Shown here: piece after piece, positions 11,203 through 24,489 of the stretch
Position numbering within the stretch: position 1 is the stretch's first letter
How the letters are laid out: every line of letters begins with the position of its first letter
NCBI GenBank assembly: GCA_022113835.1
Contig: JAILWY010000001.1
Location: 16,918,501 to 16,982,500, forward strand
Length of the DNA: 64,000 nt
Direction of reading: 5' to 3'
From: Atopsyche davidsoni
Lineage: Eukaryota > Arthropoda > Insecta > Trichoptera > Hydrobiosidae
Position numbers and translations under genes: made by a program
The notes under the pieces: model-generated
What the model was told of the DNA's origin: nothing
The model's database searches: none
The model's input: the letters and a program-made list of their open reading frames with translations, nothing else

Positions 11203-12448
11203 GGGCCTAGTCTGCATAATCGAGTTTTTTTGATCATTTTCTAGTCCGTTTTGCAAAAAATCCACTGCACCAATCGAAAAAATTTAAATGCAAAAAGTTT
11301 GATACATTCCTTCTGCCGAATAAAATATATTTTTATTTCTTATAAATTTACTATTAATATGTGTTTTTCCGATTGAAGTGTAGGAATTTGGAGATTCGTT
11401 ATGTCCCTTTTCCAAGAGTCCTAAACGATTTCGCCAGGCAATGGACTGCCCTCTGGTGTGCCAACCAGACATTAGAGGCAGTCCAATCGTGTCATTTAAT
11501 TAATTTAATTGTCACTTTATTTTGCTATATCGAAAGTTGATTTTTTTACAGAGAATTGAAAAAACTATAAATTATATTTATCTATTTTTTATTATTTAAT
11601 TAACGTCCATTTTAAGGGTAAAATAAAATCTTGAAGATGTTGAAAAATTGTATAAAATGACGACTTTTCAAAACCAAAGTTTGTTAAAGATTTTTATTTT
11701 TTTAATAATACTGCGCTTATGGTTTATATTTAATCTTTTAATTTCAATTGAAAAAAAAACTTTTAAATGTTTAGGACTCTTGGAAAAGGGACAAAACGAA
11801 TCTACAAATTCCTACACTTCAATCGGAAAAACATATATTTATCATATTAATAGTAAATTTATAAGAAATAAAAATATATTTTATTCGGAAGAAGGAATGT
11901 ATCTGTTATGTGTCGGGGAAGTAAGAAGAAGCTGTTGGTACTGGTTATAACATTTTTATTGTTCACTTCGTATATTGTAATAATTTCAGTGTTAGGTTAT
12001 TTATTCAAGACAGGAGACTACATCTCCGTTCGTGGTCCGATGAGATCTGGCGCTAAGCGAGTGATCTCGGAGCTCTGCAATACTCAGGTAGAAGACCTCC
12101 AGCGTCGGGTCTTTTACAATAACATATAAACATTGGGCGGACAGAGTCATAAACAGTTGTACAATATTATTAAATCTATATGACAGTGTTTCCTTAAATA
12201 ATAAAAGTATCGCACAGGATACGAGAACAATGGCGGCTCGTCCTTTGTGCTGTTATCCTTAGGTTGGAAGTCCGTGGCATCAGTCTACTTTCTCACGCGA
12301 CTTCTACTGTTAGGATTATACCTATTAAATGTGTCCGGGCCATAACATATCAAACTTTTTGCATTTAAATTTTTTCGATTGGTGCAGTGAATTTTTCGCA
12401 AAACGGACTAGAAAATGATCAAAAAAACTCGATTATGCAGACTAGGCC
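11203..12448. mobile_element. TTAA-flanked DNA element with about 225-bp terminal repeats, split by an LTR
   Basis: The left end GGGCCTAGTCTGCATAATCG follows TTAA (11199-11202). The right end is its reverse complement before TTAA (12449-12452). The inverted repeat runs inward for about 225 bp, because 11775-11903 is the inverted copy of about 11290-11430. The solo LTR at 11904-12347 interrupts the right arm. TTAA duplication suggests piggyBac- or Kolobok-type integration, although a TA site cannot be excluded. The centre (about 11565-11775) is AT-rich and non-coding. Related copies lie at 48968-50083 and 63576-64000. Confidence 0.75.
11904..12347 (+). mobile_element. Solo LTR (444 bp), TATC target duplication
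   Basis: It begins TGTTATGTGTCGGGG, ends GGGCCATAACA, and is flanked by TATC at 11900-11903 and 12348-12351. TG...CA ends and a 4-bp duplication fit a Gypsy-type LTR retrotransposon reduced to one LTR by recombination. An ATAAAAG polyadenylation-like signal lies near 12200. It disrupts the right terminal repeat of the TTAA element and so is younger than it. Strand is inferred from that signal. Its first 15 bases resemble those of the LTR at 40421. Confidence 0.85.
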
Positions 12449-12452
12449 CTTA

Positions 12453-15400
12453 ACAGTCGCTGCGGAGTAACTAGAAGACGGTTGCGACGAGAGAAATGCG
12501 CTCGGCTCGTTCCTATATCGAACATTACTCAATGATGAATCGACGTAGCTAATCTGTAATAAAATTTCTCCTGCGTTATTCTAAACAGCAAAGAATTTAT
12601 ATCACTTTACCGTTATAATGCATTTGTGACTTATTATTTTTTTTATTTTAAAAAAGCATCAGAAATTTTTATAATTGTAAACATGTGAACTTATTCTTTA
12701 TATGTGTCTGTTTACACAAACCATTATTATGTTTACATAAATAGTTGGTTGAAATTAAAATTAAAGTGCTTTGGTATTTTAATATAGTAAATAAAAAAAC
12801 TCCTATAGGGCGGCTCGTCAGGCTCTAAAATCTACATATCATACCGCCTAAGACTTCCGTATCGCCTTCCTTCTCGTACGGGCTGCTGCCCCGTGCGAAA
12901 AAGTTTTACATGAAATGGAAGAAACGCATGGAAGTTTAACCCCGCAGCCTTAAGTTAACCAAGTTGAGACACAAACTACTTCTATCCTAAAAATTGGACT
13001 GCGATGAATGTGGAGTTTTCAGTGGTCGTTCAATGGATCGGTGATGTGGGTGCTCGCGGCGACGGTCGGGCTCGGCGTGCGACTTTCCGCTGGGCAAACT
13101 AAGCGCAAAACTAACATCTCCGGTCAGAAGAAAATGCTTTTTAGTAGGCCATTATTCACCAAGTACCTGTTATTTATTTAAATCTTGATTATAAACTTCC
13201 ATAATTTGAAAGTAATTTTATATTTAAAGCCTAGTTTTGTAAGAGAATCCTTTTGAACTCTGTAATTATCTCCTACGAGTAGTCAGATTTAGTATCAATA
13301 TAAAATTCAAAGTTTAAATACTATTTTGGTTTAGTTATTATATTCTTAAACTTTTGAAATTTCATAACTTAAAAGTAACTAGTATTGTTTGGTACGGGCG
13401 ACTGATTTATTGAATTTGCTAACGCATGTGCACATCTGTGGGAATAATTTTAACTTTTAAATTTAGCTTTTTTTTAATTATTCGAACAAATACTAGACTT
13501 ATAAAAATACACCTACTCTTCTCAAAAATATAAATCTATTAAAACGGGACAAGAGCTGCATAAAAGCAATAAGATTATTCTAACGTTCTCAAATTACGGT
13601 CATAGAACTTTTTCTATTCCATCTAGTAATTCTTGTCTATCCAATAAAAAAACATGAGTGCGATAATAATTTATTAGTAGATATATCGATCGGTCCTCGC
13701 GCCTCGCCCAGATAGTCGGCTTTATGGAGACTTTTTGTCGGAAGCCTTTTGTCGTAGTCGTTTTGTCGCATTATCTTTATCACAATCTTCAGTTACATTG
13801 TTGTTTCATCACTAAAATAGTACACTGTATTGAGATTATGTCGCATTTTTATTATCAAATTTAGTTCCAATTAGTTAAATTATAAAATAGTTAAATTTAG
13901 TTAGATTATTATTTTAAAGCAAGAATTTTACGCTTTACTTAGAGTTTGTCCCAATATGTTTATTCATTGTAATCAGTTTTTTTTAATGATATTTTATACA
14001 TGCTTGTAAACACCGTCATTTTTTTACACAAATATTGCGTTATATTAGTTACATTTTGTGATTAAAGTTATAATATTTTTATAATTTAATCAATGCATCT
14101 GGAATTAGTAACATTGTTGTTATACGGCGTTGGATTCGATTTTAATTATTTTATTTAGTTTAATTTATTACATTAAAGATAAGACAGATCAGACATTTTT
14201 AAACATGATATGTAAATTAATGAAAAATAATGAAAAATATTAAAAATTCAACAAGTTTGCAATTTTATGAATTTGATTTAGAAATTATCCGACCGTGCGA
14301 CGAAACGGTTGCGGCAAATTAAAATACAAAAAACAAGGAGGAATCCCATATCGCATGTTGATAGCCTGGCTTTGGATGTAAATACTACCGCCAATCTTCA
14401 CAGGATTTAATGCAGGCTAATTATTGTAAGCCGGAGTTAACTCGGCGGGCCTGCGTTATACGGGCAGGGCAATTTGAATAATTTGCGGTAATTGGGGAGT
14501 AATTTGTAACAAACAAACAATGGCAGTGGAGAGGCCGCAGCAGATGCTGCAGCGAGCGAGAGTTCTCGAACCCATTCGTTACGCGTGCGGCCTCACTTTA
14601 AATTTGCTGAAACAAATGAAACTACCAGAAACTTGGTCATAATCAGTAAACAAGAAACTATCCATTGTTAATCAACGAAAAGGAAAATATTTGGATATAA
14701 TATAAATTAAAGCGAATTTATAATTTTAACTTTTAAGCAGCTTTCACGTAATTCCTCGGCATAATTCAATTGTAAAAAAATCTCATCACGAAATAACGGT
14801 CTTAAGTCTCTCATTTAAAATTATATGTAAAATAAAAAAAAAATATTTTCAAACAAAATTTTAAAAGTTTTCTTTTTCATTTTAGTTCTTTAAGAAAAAA
14901 ATAAGTTTTTTTACACTGACTTCCAGTGTTTTAGAATATTTAAAAAATATATTTTTTTGAAATATCAACAAAAGATGGCCGCCGCAATCCTTTCTCGGGT
15001 AGTCTGCTCTGAACATCGTGTATAATTACAATAGATACGCTATACTAAGTAGCTTTTTTATGCGAAGGTTCCGTTTAATTTTTATTCCGGCAGGTACACA
15101 CGTAAAAGCACTCGGAACTTCCGGCGAGCCTTTTTTTGTACTGTAATTTATATTAGGTAATATCCTCTCGAGTGCTCATAACAGCTCCGCCGCGGCGAGG
15201 GACCGGGGACTCCGGGCGCGGGTCGGAAGGAATGTTTCTACTATACTCGTACCTCCGAATTGCACTTCCACGATTGTGTGTATTCACCCCCAGGGAGAGC
15301 CCGAGGAGATGTTTACTCGCGGATGACTCGATTGCCTGGACAAAGCCTCGTTGAGCGAGATACTGAAGTGATTTCAGCCGTGATGTATTAAAGCATTCTT

Positions 15401-18400
15401 CCTTTGCATTTTTATCGCATTATTGTGTTTTGTTTTTAATATCGACTGCTTTTTTTTTAATGAAAACGAGGCAAAAAAAACTTATCAATTATTTATTAAG
15501 ATTTTTCTGTACCCGGTGAAATGTGTTACAGTGACTAAATTATAAATTATCGAACAAATTCAAACCCACTTGATAATTATAATAAAAATGATGCATGTGA
15601 CCGTTGTTTCTTTGTTTTGTTAAAATAATCCGTCTTTTTAAGTCAAAAATATTAAATATGCAACCGATATAAGAATTTTATCACAATGAACCTAGAAATT
15701 AGTATATCATTGCCCGTTTAATATAAAATTTAAATAAATTGAGGCATTATACTAAGCATGACTTGAAAATACTTTTTACTTATTTTTCAATTAGTAAAAT
15801 ATATCAATATGTTTATGTATATAGTATAACTTTTGGGCTAAATGTCTTATAGCTTTTACATAATTATAATTTATAATTTTTTACAATATAATTATGTTAC
15901 TTGTTAGTAGAGTTACGCAATGCGATCCCTGCAAAGCATCTTGGGAACTGTCAAAGTATCCACAGTTAGGCATAAACCTGAGCTCGTGTAATTAGGCACG
16001 TGCCTGTTTTAGTCTTACCGAAACCACTTGTATTGTAATTGCATGCGTTGTAATTAGTCAAAAAATACGCATCCAAAATGATGAGGTAAAAACCGTACAT
16101 AACGTGAAAAAATATTGAATTTATAATAAATAGATACTTAACATATTTTAAATAATCGGTAGACAGCGTGAAGCGATGCAGCTCTCGCTTGCAGAACGCT
16201 CGCCCCGTGACGCAGAACTTGACCCACTTCCGGCACTTCTCCGGAAGCTCTAATGAAGCGCCGTGTTTCTGGGACTGTCTTGCGAGCCCTTTTTTAGACC
16301 CGAGAGAGCGCTGACAGCATCTCGCCGAGTAGTCAGTTTGCAGAGTCGGCAAAACCTAATGGTAGTTCATTTGTTTATACCGAGCAAGTCTCTCAAGGAA
16401 CTCTAGCGATCTGCGGGAATAAAAATATATCATCTGCGAATAATGCGTTGTTTACAACCCTTGTTACTCTCAGAAACAAATGTCGCGCACAAAAATACAG
16501 CGTTGAAATTCAAGGATTTTGTTTTGCATCAAAATATATGTGGTATTTTGGGAATATACTTTATATGAAAGCATTTATTTGACTTGGGCTAGACAGGACA
16601 AGGTAGTAGAGGAGTAATGTGGTAAATATGTTTTTATTATGTCGTCGTTTCATCACGTCCGAGCACGCGGTGCGGGCATCTTGTCAGTTGGAATTGAACA
16701 TGATTCCGGTCGGATCGCTTGTTACGAATAAATCATCAGCTCAGAAGCTAGAGGTTTATCCATTTTTTTGTAATCAATCGTAAAATTGGTGGATAATTAA
16801 ATTTGCATATAGATTACTAATTAATTAACATAACTTGTACTTTAATCCGACACCGCTATTCTATTCTAAAATAACCGGAAGTAACCTACTTAAAATTCTA
16901 ATATAGCACGCTTTCATAAAGATACGGATATATAAACAATAATAATTTGTCCGACGTCCGTCTGTCTGTCCGTATCATGTTCCTACTTATTCCTGAGTAC
17001 CTAGACATACGATGACATAGAATTGTTTGTTTTTGAAAAAAAAAATTATGTTATAAATTTATTTTTTTAATTTTTATATTTAATTTAAATTGATAAACTA
17101 ACTCTCATTGTTTAATAATCGTATTTCGAAATAGTTATATCATTGAATGAAATAATAATTTATTAGAACGTAGAAATTATCAAATTAAAAAAAAATATGA
17201 CACTTTATAACGTCATAAATTCATCATCATCATCATAATAATAATAAAACATGCAATAAAAATAATATCCACTCAAATAGTTATTTTGTGATCTATTTTG
17301 AAATATACATAATTTAAAGATAAAATAAAAGAAAATGTACTACTTTTGACGGCAAACATTAGAAAATTCATTACACCCTCATCCGCTGGTTAGGTTATGC
17401 ACATTACATCTGGTGGGATCCTTAATCCAAGAGGGTAGCGGTTACAAATAGAGCTCTCACGTTTTACCTTTCTATACCCATTTTCAATTACTCGAGAATT
17501 TTCTGTGCATTGCTTAGAATATTTGTTTGTGTTTGTTTTTTAAATCTTATTTAGAGATATTCTTACTCAGGAGATCAGAATTCATACGACATGCTCTTCA
17601 TTCGCACTTACACGAAGTGTGCTATTTCTTACTCGGAAATAAGTTGCGAAGATTTTGATATCTAAAAAGGGTAGGATAATCGACTTGCGGGTATAATGTA
17701 GCTCACGCTGTTATTTCAGCCATACTCTTCCCCATCCAATACATTCGCGCTGTCGTATTATTAGTTCAACTTGTTGCAATAGATGTTGGCGCACTGTAAT
17801 TGGCAACATGCAGTGGGCGCCGCGCATAATTAATAATTCAGGTTACTTTGGGTATTGAAATATCTGACCTTCGGGTAACGGAGCGGATCCTGGGAGCCAG
17901 GCAACTAACCTCAGCTATACCGGTTAATGCGAATCGTATCGCTGTTAACCTACATTGCTCTATTCTTAACTGTAGTCTGCGGGCGACGTGGAAAGGCTGT
18001 AGATCGGAGCGAATACAAAAGGGATATCTAAGAAATATAGGAGTGTATTAATTAATCCTTCCGATACAGGTTTCCCATATTAATTAATTCTATACATTGT
18101 AACATAATAACCTTAAATTGTTTGTTTAAATAACTTTCGCAATCTACACCTGATGCTGAATAAATAAAATATCTTAAAGCTATTTTTAAGATACTAAGAG
18201 GGTGTTTGCTTTCATTAATATTTATTAAACGGATGATAGTTGGTATCGCGCCGGCCTGCACCGGAGACACGTTTCACTCAAAGTGAACAGAACAAGTTTC
18301 ACTCAAACCTTCCACTGACAGAGCGACAGTATATAAATCCTTCCATCAAAACGGCGGACTTGTAGAGCGACTGCCCTTCGGACGGTGCCTCAGGCTGCTG

Positions 18401-20229
18401 GCTTAATATGTATATTAGTCTAATTTAAAAAATAGGTATTGTAAAAAATGTATAAAAGTGCTTAAAATATACCGACACAAATAAAAGGCTACTAAAGACT
18501 AAAATTGCATTTTATGTATTGAAAACTGTAGAAAATATTTAAAATATGTTTGAAATGAGTGTCTGGCACGTTTGCCGGACCCGAGCCGGGAGCGCGTCCG
18601 TGCCGGCGTTTATGTTTACTCGTACTTGTTCACGTCTTGCGTTAATAACAATTATTAATTGGTAATCGTGACTAACGCATACACGTTTAATGAGCCGTAT
18701 ATTTCAGTTTACAGGAACCCTTCCTGTCACGGCTCCTATTTTTATTGTCGCTACATCCCAGGAAAGTTATTACAAAGGAGGGACCACTACCGGAAGTAAT
18801 GAGATGAGTTAACACTAACGACCTTTGCAACTTTACGGAATAGGGTTTAATAATTAAATGGTCTTGAAGGTATTAATAGTCCATCGAATATGATTTCCTT
18901 TGATCTTAAAATAACATTTTAGGATTTTTGCTGCTGGGTATTTCCGTTTGAATTTTAATATTATCAATTGCAAGAGTGCAAATAATATTTTTATCAAAGT
19001 AGTAAGTACGCGCTGAATAATGGAGAATCCCATTGAAAAATTATGAATTGAATGAGAATTCATCATTTTATTTGTTGCTTATCTTACGATATAACTACTT
19101 CTTAAAATTTAAATGCAAATACTTTTATGCAAAATTCAATTGCTTATCTTTCGTTGTTTTTTCTAAACTTCATTTTCTATTTTTAATAAAAAAAATAATT
19201 ACGTTTATATAGTAGTTCAGTAGAGCTTAGTAGTTGAAACTTGACAGTCATTTTCTAAGGTATCGTGTTTTGAAAATTTCACCAAAATCGTTCGGTCGTA
19301 CAGCCGGACTCATTACTGTATTTATTTTAGAACAACTTTTAATTCCCAAACAGATTTTTGGTTCCTTTATATTCGTATTAAATGAGACTATTCTCATTGA
19401 AATATCACATATAAACGTCCACCTTATAGTAAATTTAAGGTATACAAAATATATTTTTTGTTTTTCGATTATTAGTTTCTCAGAATAGTTTACTCACTAT
19501 GCACAATGGAAACACTGGAAGCGATCGATCTAAACCCCTCGAGTTTGACCTACATGGATTTTGTTGCAAATTACACCACGACTAATTCCTTCGCCAGCAA
19601 CAGTCGCGTCAGTCATTCTCTCTTTGCCACTTTATCAGATTATTTTTTCTTCAGTTTATTTAAGGCGATTTTCTGAGCTGCATTTATATATATCGGCGGA
19701 CGATAGATAGCTAATATTCTGAAGACAGGGTTCTCAAAACGCAAGTAAGCTTGAAGTATACTTTATGATAACATCAAGTAGCACCGACATGCCACGAAAA
19801 CTGAGCCTCATTCTTGGCAGCTGACATGTTTGTTTATAAAAGTAATTCACAGTGCAACTATTAAAAACGGTAGTTCTACTAGGTTCAATTAAAACCTACC
19901 ATTGATAACACACATTGTCCACATGGCTTATATTATTGGGAGCTAACTGGAATAATATGCCGGGAACTAGCAAATAGCTAACACAGCGAAAAACTATTAT
20001 TGTTTCGGAACCACCCCGTGTCACAGCTGTCATGGTACGGAAGTCAGTCAACTGTATTGCTCAATCTGAATTTGAATACCTTAACAACTTACTTCCAGAT
20101 AATATAAAATTCCTGCCCTCGGTGGCCCCTGCCCCCGCACGGTCTCCGCCTCTGCGCCAGCTGCACCAGAACCAGTTTCCCTTGGAACGATTGTTATCAA
20201 TCCTAATTGGAATATTCGCAGATTGTTGA
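12453..20229. other. Long stretch without recognised genes
   Basis: Nearly 8 kb of AT-rich DNA with no family I recognise. GC-richer patches occur at about 12800-13110, 15180-15350, 16180-16340, 17850-18010, 18220-18390 and 18540-18620. The longest open frame is 128 codons at 15966-16352 (minus). Its first half lies on a GC-rich patch and its second half is low-complexity and hydrophobic, and it has no domain I can name. A (TCA/TAA)n run lies at 17220-17250 and GTCTGTCTGTCCG near 16965. Introns or intergenic regulatory DNA are possible. Confidence 0.5.
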
Positions 20230-20334
20230 TTTATTATCTGTTATTAACAATTCCCGGGGATATTTGTGCCAGAGCCGCACTTAAGCGGTCAGAGAGCCGC
20301 ATGCGGCTCCGGAGCCGCACTTTGCCGACCCCTG
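20230..20334 (-). mobile_element. hAT-type terminal fragment
   Basis: Read on the minus strand from 20334, the sequence starts CAGGGGTCGGCAAAGTGCGG and continues with repeated GCGGCTC blocks. CAGGGGTCGGCAAA followed by GC-rich subterminal repeats is typical of hAT ends. I could not find the partner end or an 8-bp duplication, so the extent toward lower coordinates is unknown. Confidence 0.65.
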
Positions 20335-21029
20335 ATCTAACCTAAAACATTAATAATTGAACGTCTCTTTAAGATGCAACTATGCACTCATGAAAATGAG
20401 TTTATTAATAAATTTAAATGCAATTTATTGACACAAATAAATAATAATACAAAACGATCAAACTTAAATCTAACTGAATTTTGTCAATCGGAATAATATG
20501 CGGAAATTCGTGGCTTTTTGTACATTTTATTGTATAATTTATTTTATGTTGTACAAAATTATTTTCAATCAGTTAAGTCAAATATACCCTTAATTATCCA
20601 AATATGGATAACTTCATAACTCCTATTGTTCATCATTCTACGAACAAAACGCACACTAAAACAATAAATTAATCAATAACCTACGCAAACGGTACGAAGT
20701 TAATCGCTTACTTCTAATTAATGGGTCTATCCTAAAGCGCGGCGATCAAGGTTGATAAATAGCTCATAAAACCTACCTCAGGAGTAATCAATAAGGAATA
20801 AAAATTAGAAAAAAAACCGTTTCATAAATAAACGATGGTTATTTACGAACTGGAGTTTTATTATTTCAATGAATCAACTTTCATAAGTAGAGCCGAAAGG
20901 TCGCACACCCGCGGCGGTGCGCCTATACTTGGGTTACCGAACCCCCGACGGTTGCGGCGAGCACACCGAGAGAGCTCAACACCTCGCAACCGGGGGCGTA
21001 CATATACACACACACACATGTGTATGTAT
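20335..21029. other. No gene recognised; CA repeat and GC-rich inverted repeat
   Basis: AT-rich sequence to about 20880. A GC-rich patch at 20900-21000 then contains ACCCCCGACGGTTGCG and, about 40 bp on, CGCAACCGGGGGCG, an imperfect inverted repeat. A short (CA)n/(TG)n run follows at 21005-21030. The LINE 3' end begins immediately afterwards. Confidence 0.55.
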
Positions 21030-21039
21030 ATCTTCTGGT

Positions 21040-23215
21040 TCCTCTCCTCATAAGAGGTTGGTGACCATTTCATCGAATATATTTTTATATTGGACTAATC
21101 TCAAAAATTCCTTCAAACTTTCCTTGGAAAATAAGCTCTAGAATGCTATATTTATTGTTAAGAAAAATATGGGAACAATTGCCCCTACGCTTGTTTACCA
21201 TCGTCAGGAATTCTCTTTCTTTGGGCATTCTGTGCAAGGCTCTCTCATTTGTGGTGCGGTCAACCCATGATATTTTAAAGATTCTTTTATATGGCCATAT
21301 TTCTAACACCTCAATTTTTCGCATTGTAGCTATCTTATAATACATGTTCGGGTCTCAATTTCATAAAAATGAACTGAGGTGAATCTCCAGGAAATGTTAT
21401 GTCTCTTGCACATAATCCTTTATTCAAGTTGTCAGATGTGCGTGCTGTCTCAATTCTCAATTTTATTTCTTTGTCAGGATCCCATTTCTCGTTTAGCCAG
21501 CTGACTAAGTATTTAGTTTTTTTCACGATTTTTTACTCCACTACTTAATTCTCAATGCTGATTTGGAAGTTGTCAATCAACCCTACTGACGGCCATTATT
21601 TTTGTTTTCTTTATATTCACCGAGAGGACATACTTTCGGTTAGCATCGTTGACCTTATTCACTAAGGTCAGTAGGTCATTAGCACTGTCTGCTAGGAAGA
21701 CAGTGTCATCGGCGTAACGATTAATATTCAGTGGCCTATCGTTGATTTTAATATCGATCTCACAATCACCTAAGGAGATTCGATAAAAATTGCTTCGGAA
21801 TAAAGGAATCTACTATAATAATAGCCATTGTGTGTGGGTGGGTGTGTGTGTATGTATGTTTCATTTTTGGGTTCTTTATAGAATATCTTAAAAGATACAA
21901 CGCTGATTTTTTGCACGCAAGTTCAGTGAGATTTTCCGCAATTATTTGCCGAAGTTCAAGACGATAGGATAATATTTTCATTCATAAACTAATTAAATAA
22001 AACTATCAAATATGCTTTATGTACGAATTATATGATTCTGTTGTTCTCAGCGAGAATTTCAAATTTAGAATTTTTACAAAAAAACAAAATATGATGCTTC
22101 TAAGAAATTTCCAGTTTATGTCAGCTTGACACAAGTACCAATTTTATTTTTTAGTTGCATTAGAAATTATTAATCAGATCATTAATAACTTAAAATGCCT
22201 CCTAAAAAACTAACACCGTCTAAGCACAGCAAACGTAATTAAAAAAGAATAGCACAATTGAACGTGATAAAGACCTCATCTAATAAAGAACAGTGCAGTG
22301 AAAGTGATTCGTTGTTTGTGACACGAAATGTGATATTTCCTAGAATGGCTTTGCTTTCAAAATTAATATCCGGTTATGTGTACAAAATATTCATCTAATT
22401 GTCAGCCAAACATATGTTCAAACACTATTGCATCGTTCATCGAATACGTCATTTTATGACGGGCTACATTTCTAGTAAAGAGATAATATGCATCCTTGTC
22501 TAACATCTTTTCATATTTCTATGTTGTTTTTGCTCAATCTTATGTCTGTTGTTATTCTTGAAGTTTGGTTACAATACAAATTGTGTAAAAATCTAATGTC
22601 TTTCCAGTCCAGCCTTATTTTTGTAATATATGTAGCAGATGTTCATGTTTAATATTGTCGAAAGCTTTTTCGTAGTCGATAAAGCACATGGACCCATATT
22701 TTCTCTGGTCTTGAAGTTTTTGAATGAGTACCTGCATAGCAAATTATGGTTCTCCGGTACCTTCTTTTTCTTCAAGTGCCTCTCCTCAGAGGAGGTTAGC
22801 GACCATCTCACTGAACATATATTTATGGAGAACCAGTTTTTCTTTCTTTCTTAGAGATTATAGTGTAGTGTGTCCCCAGGTCCTTCTACACCTTATGAAT
22901 TCCTAAAACCGAGCGGTGTGTCGTTTATCTTGGAATTTGTATTTTCTCTCTCCACAATATTCTATTTAAGACTCGGAGAATCAATTTTAGAACGTGGTTC
23001 ATCTAATTGATTAGTCTATATCCATTGCAGTGTTTTGCATTCGACTTCTTTGGCAAACTGACAAATTTTTGATTTTTGCCAGTCCTTGGGTATGGTTTCG
23101 AGCCATAAATTTGGTTGGACAATTTGACTCCTTCCCTCCATCACCTTTAAAATTTCAATATTAAAATTCATCTGGTCCAATTGACTTTTTATTCTTTATA
23201 AGAGATAGATCATTA
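21040..23215 (-). pseudogene. LINE reverse transcriptase pseudogene
   Basis: Fragments in the expected order on the minus strand are: KSIGPDEF (about 23195-23165), IPKDW, ISLMNHVLK-like and FGFRN (about 22915), CFIDYEKAFDNIKHEHLL (about 22690-22640), VRQGCI (about 22485). After the Helitron come INRYADDTVFLADSANDL (about 21725-21670) with the YADD catalytic motif, then LEIWPYKRIFKISWVDRTTN and MPKEREFLTMVNKRRGN (about 21310-21170), and a C-terminus MVTNLL with stop (about 21060). Many frameshifts and stops lie between the pieces. An extra segment at about 22750-22830 repeats the C-terminal MV(T/A)NLL-stop region. The gene cannot make an active enzyme. Confidence 0.8.
21809..22475 (+). mobile_element. 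Non-autonomous Helitron, long form, inside the LINE
   Basis: It starts TCTACTATAATAATAGCC after A (21808) and ends GACGGGCTACATTTCTAG before T (22476), with hairpin CGTCAT-TTT-ATGACG near the 3' end. At 667 bp it is the cleanest uninterrupted long copy. It sits between two reverse transcriptase motifs of the LINE, so it inserted after the LINE. The MPPKK short frame (near 22195) is present and again followed by a stop. Confidence 0.9.
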
Positions 23216-23220
23216 TTTTC

Positions 23221-24489
23221 TATATATTTTCTTTTATATGTCTTGTACACGTCTTGTTTAGGTTTAAACAGGGTCCATTGTCAAAAAATAATCCTTAGAT
23301 TTATAATTCATATTGCACAAACAGACAAATCATTGTGCACCATACGAAGGGAAAAGAGAGTTTATTTTCAGCTGTTGACACTGATGGGTTAACTCATTGG
23401 AATGGGAAAGCGAATGACAAAAGAGGTTAGAAGTCAGTTTTGGAATAACATAACATTTTTTCAATAAGAGTGTCAGTTGTTGCGAATTTAAAGTTCATCA
23501 CTTAACAGGTTTTCATATTCTCACTAACGATCTAAAATAATATAAATCTATTTCAATATTTTTAAAGACTGCATGCACATCGACATCAGCAGCACGCGCT
23601 CCGGGTCTAGTTGACCTTTGAGTTTCCACTTCTCTGTTCAGTCAGCGGTACCCCTCCCTATCAGCGGGGCCCGACCACCTGTGTCTGAAACTCGCAGCGG
23701 GGATCCACTCCCGATCATCCAAATCGACCACCGTCGATGAGAAGCTCTCGACACTCCCTTATCTTGCCGGCTGTCCTTCGTCGCTTAAGGGCGCACCCGT
23801 TCTATTCCAAAATCACCGCGAACAATGAAGTATTTCCCTTGATATTCTCGGTGACCTTTTTTGCAATCCCCGACGGAATGAAAATAATCGATTCAATTCA
23901 AGAAATTTATCATAATTTGAGAATTTCTACTATTCATATTTTAGCAGTGACGTGTTCTTTGCAATACTTATAGTAAATATTGTTAGAAAAATAATAATAA
24001 TTACTTGTAATAATATAAATCATAATTATTGTATGAATTTATTACTAGAAAATTAAAAAGGTTAAATTGCGCCCATACCTGCTGCTATTGATTACCTAAA
24101 GTAGGTACGTTTGTCTTGGCTATGTTATTTGTGCGTTTTCTCTGAACTATGTTAAGAAATGCACGATGCCTACTATTTTCACATTTTCATATGAAAACCA
24201 GTAGTTTGATTGGATTAGTTACGTTATGTTTGTTATTGTTTGCTCGTCCACGGTACGCCGGTCGGGCCATCGATCGCGCGGAGCAACTCCGCCCCGCGAG
24301 GCGAGTATCTCGCTATTGTAGTAACACACATTGTCATTCTGCTTAGACAGTTTACATGAAGTTTAACTTCGTGATATTACAACTATCTCTTTCGGGAGTA
24401 TTATACTTCAAACAACAATCAAATTACCCTTCATTTCAAATTATTTGCATTTGTTTACTAAGAGCTGACACACACACATATATAATATA
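23221..24489. other. No gene recognised; GC-rich patches
   Basis: AT-rich sequence with GC-rich patches at about 23580-23830 and 24240-24310. Neither shows a domain I recognise. A short (CA/TA)n run precedes the Helitron end at 24470-24488. Confidence 0.5.

Larger units (their letters stand above)
21030..23220 (-). mobile_element. Decayed RTE-type LINE, 5' truncated, split by a Helitron
   Basis: The minus strand carries the reverse transcriptase and C-terminal region of a non-LTR retrotransposon. It runs from about 23220 to a 3' end near 21030, where a (CA)n run follows. The Helitron at 21809-22475 interrupts it between the RQGC motif and the YADD motif. The 5' half (endonuclease and beyond) is absent, as usual for truncated LINE insertions. 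The C-terminal domain is of the kind found in RTE-clade elements of insects, so I call it RTE-like. Tail and target duplication could not be delimited. Confidence 0.8.

Noticed and set aside
15966..16352. 128-codon open frame as a host gene
   Set aside because: No recognisable domain; the second half is low-complexity hydrophobic sequence and no splice or start context supports it.
19520..20334. A full hAT element ending at 20334 with a left border near 19526 (GATCTAAAC resembles the right flank)
   Set aside because: The left sequence does not start with the inverted terminal repeat, so the resemblance is likely chance.
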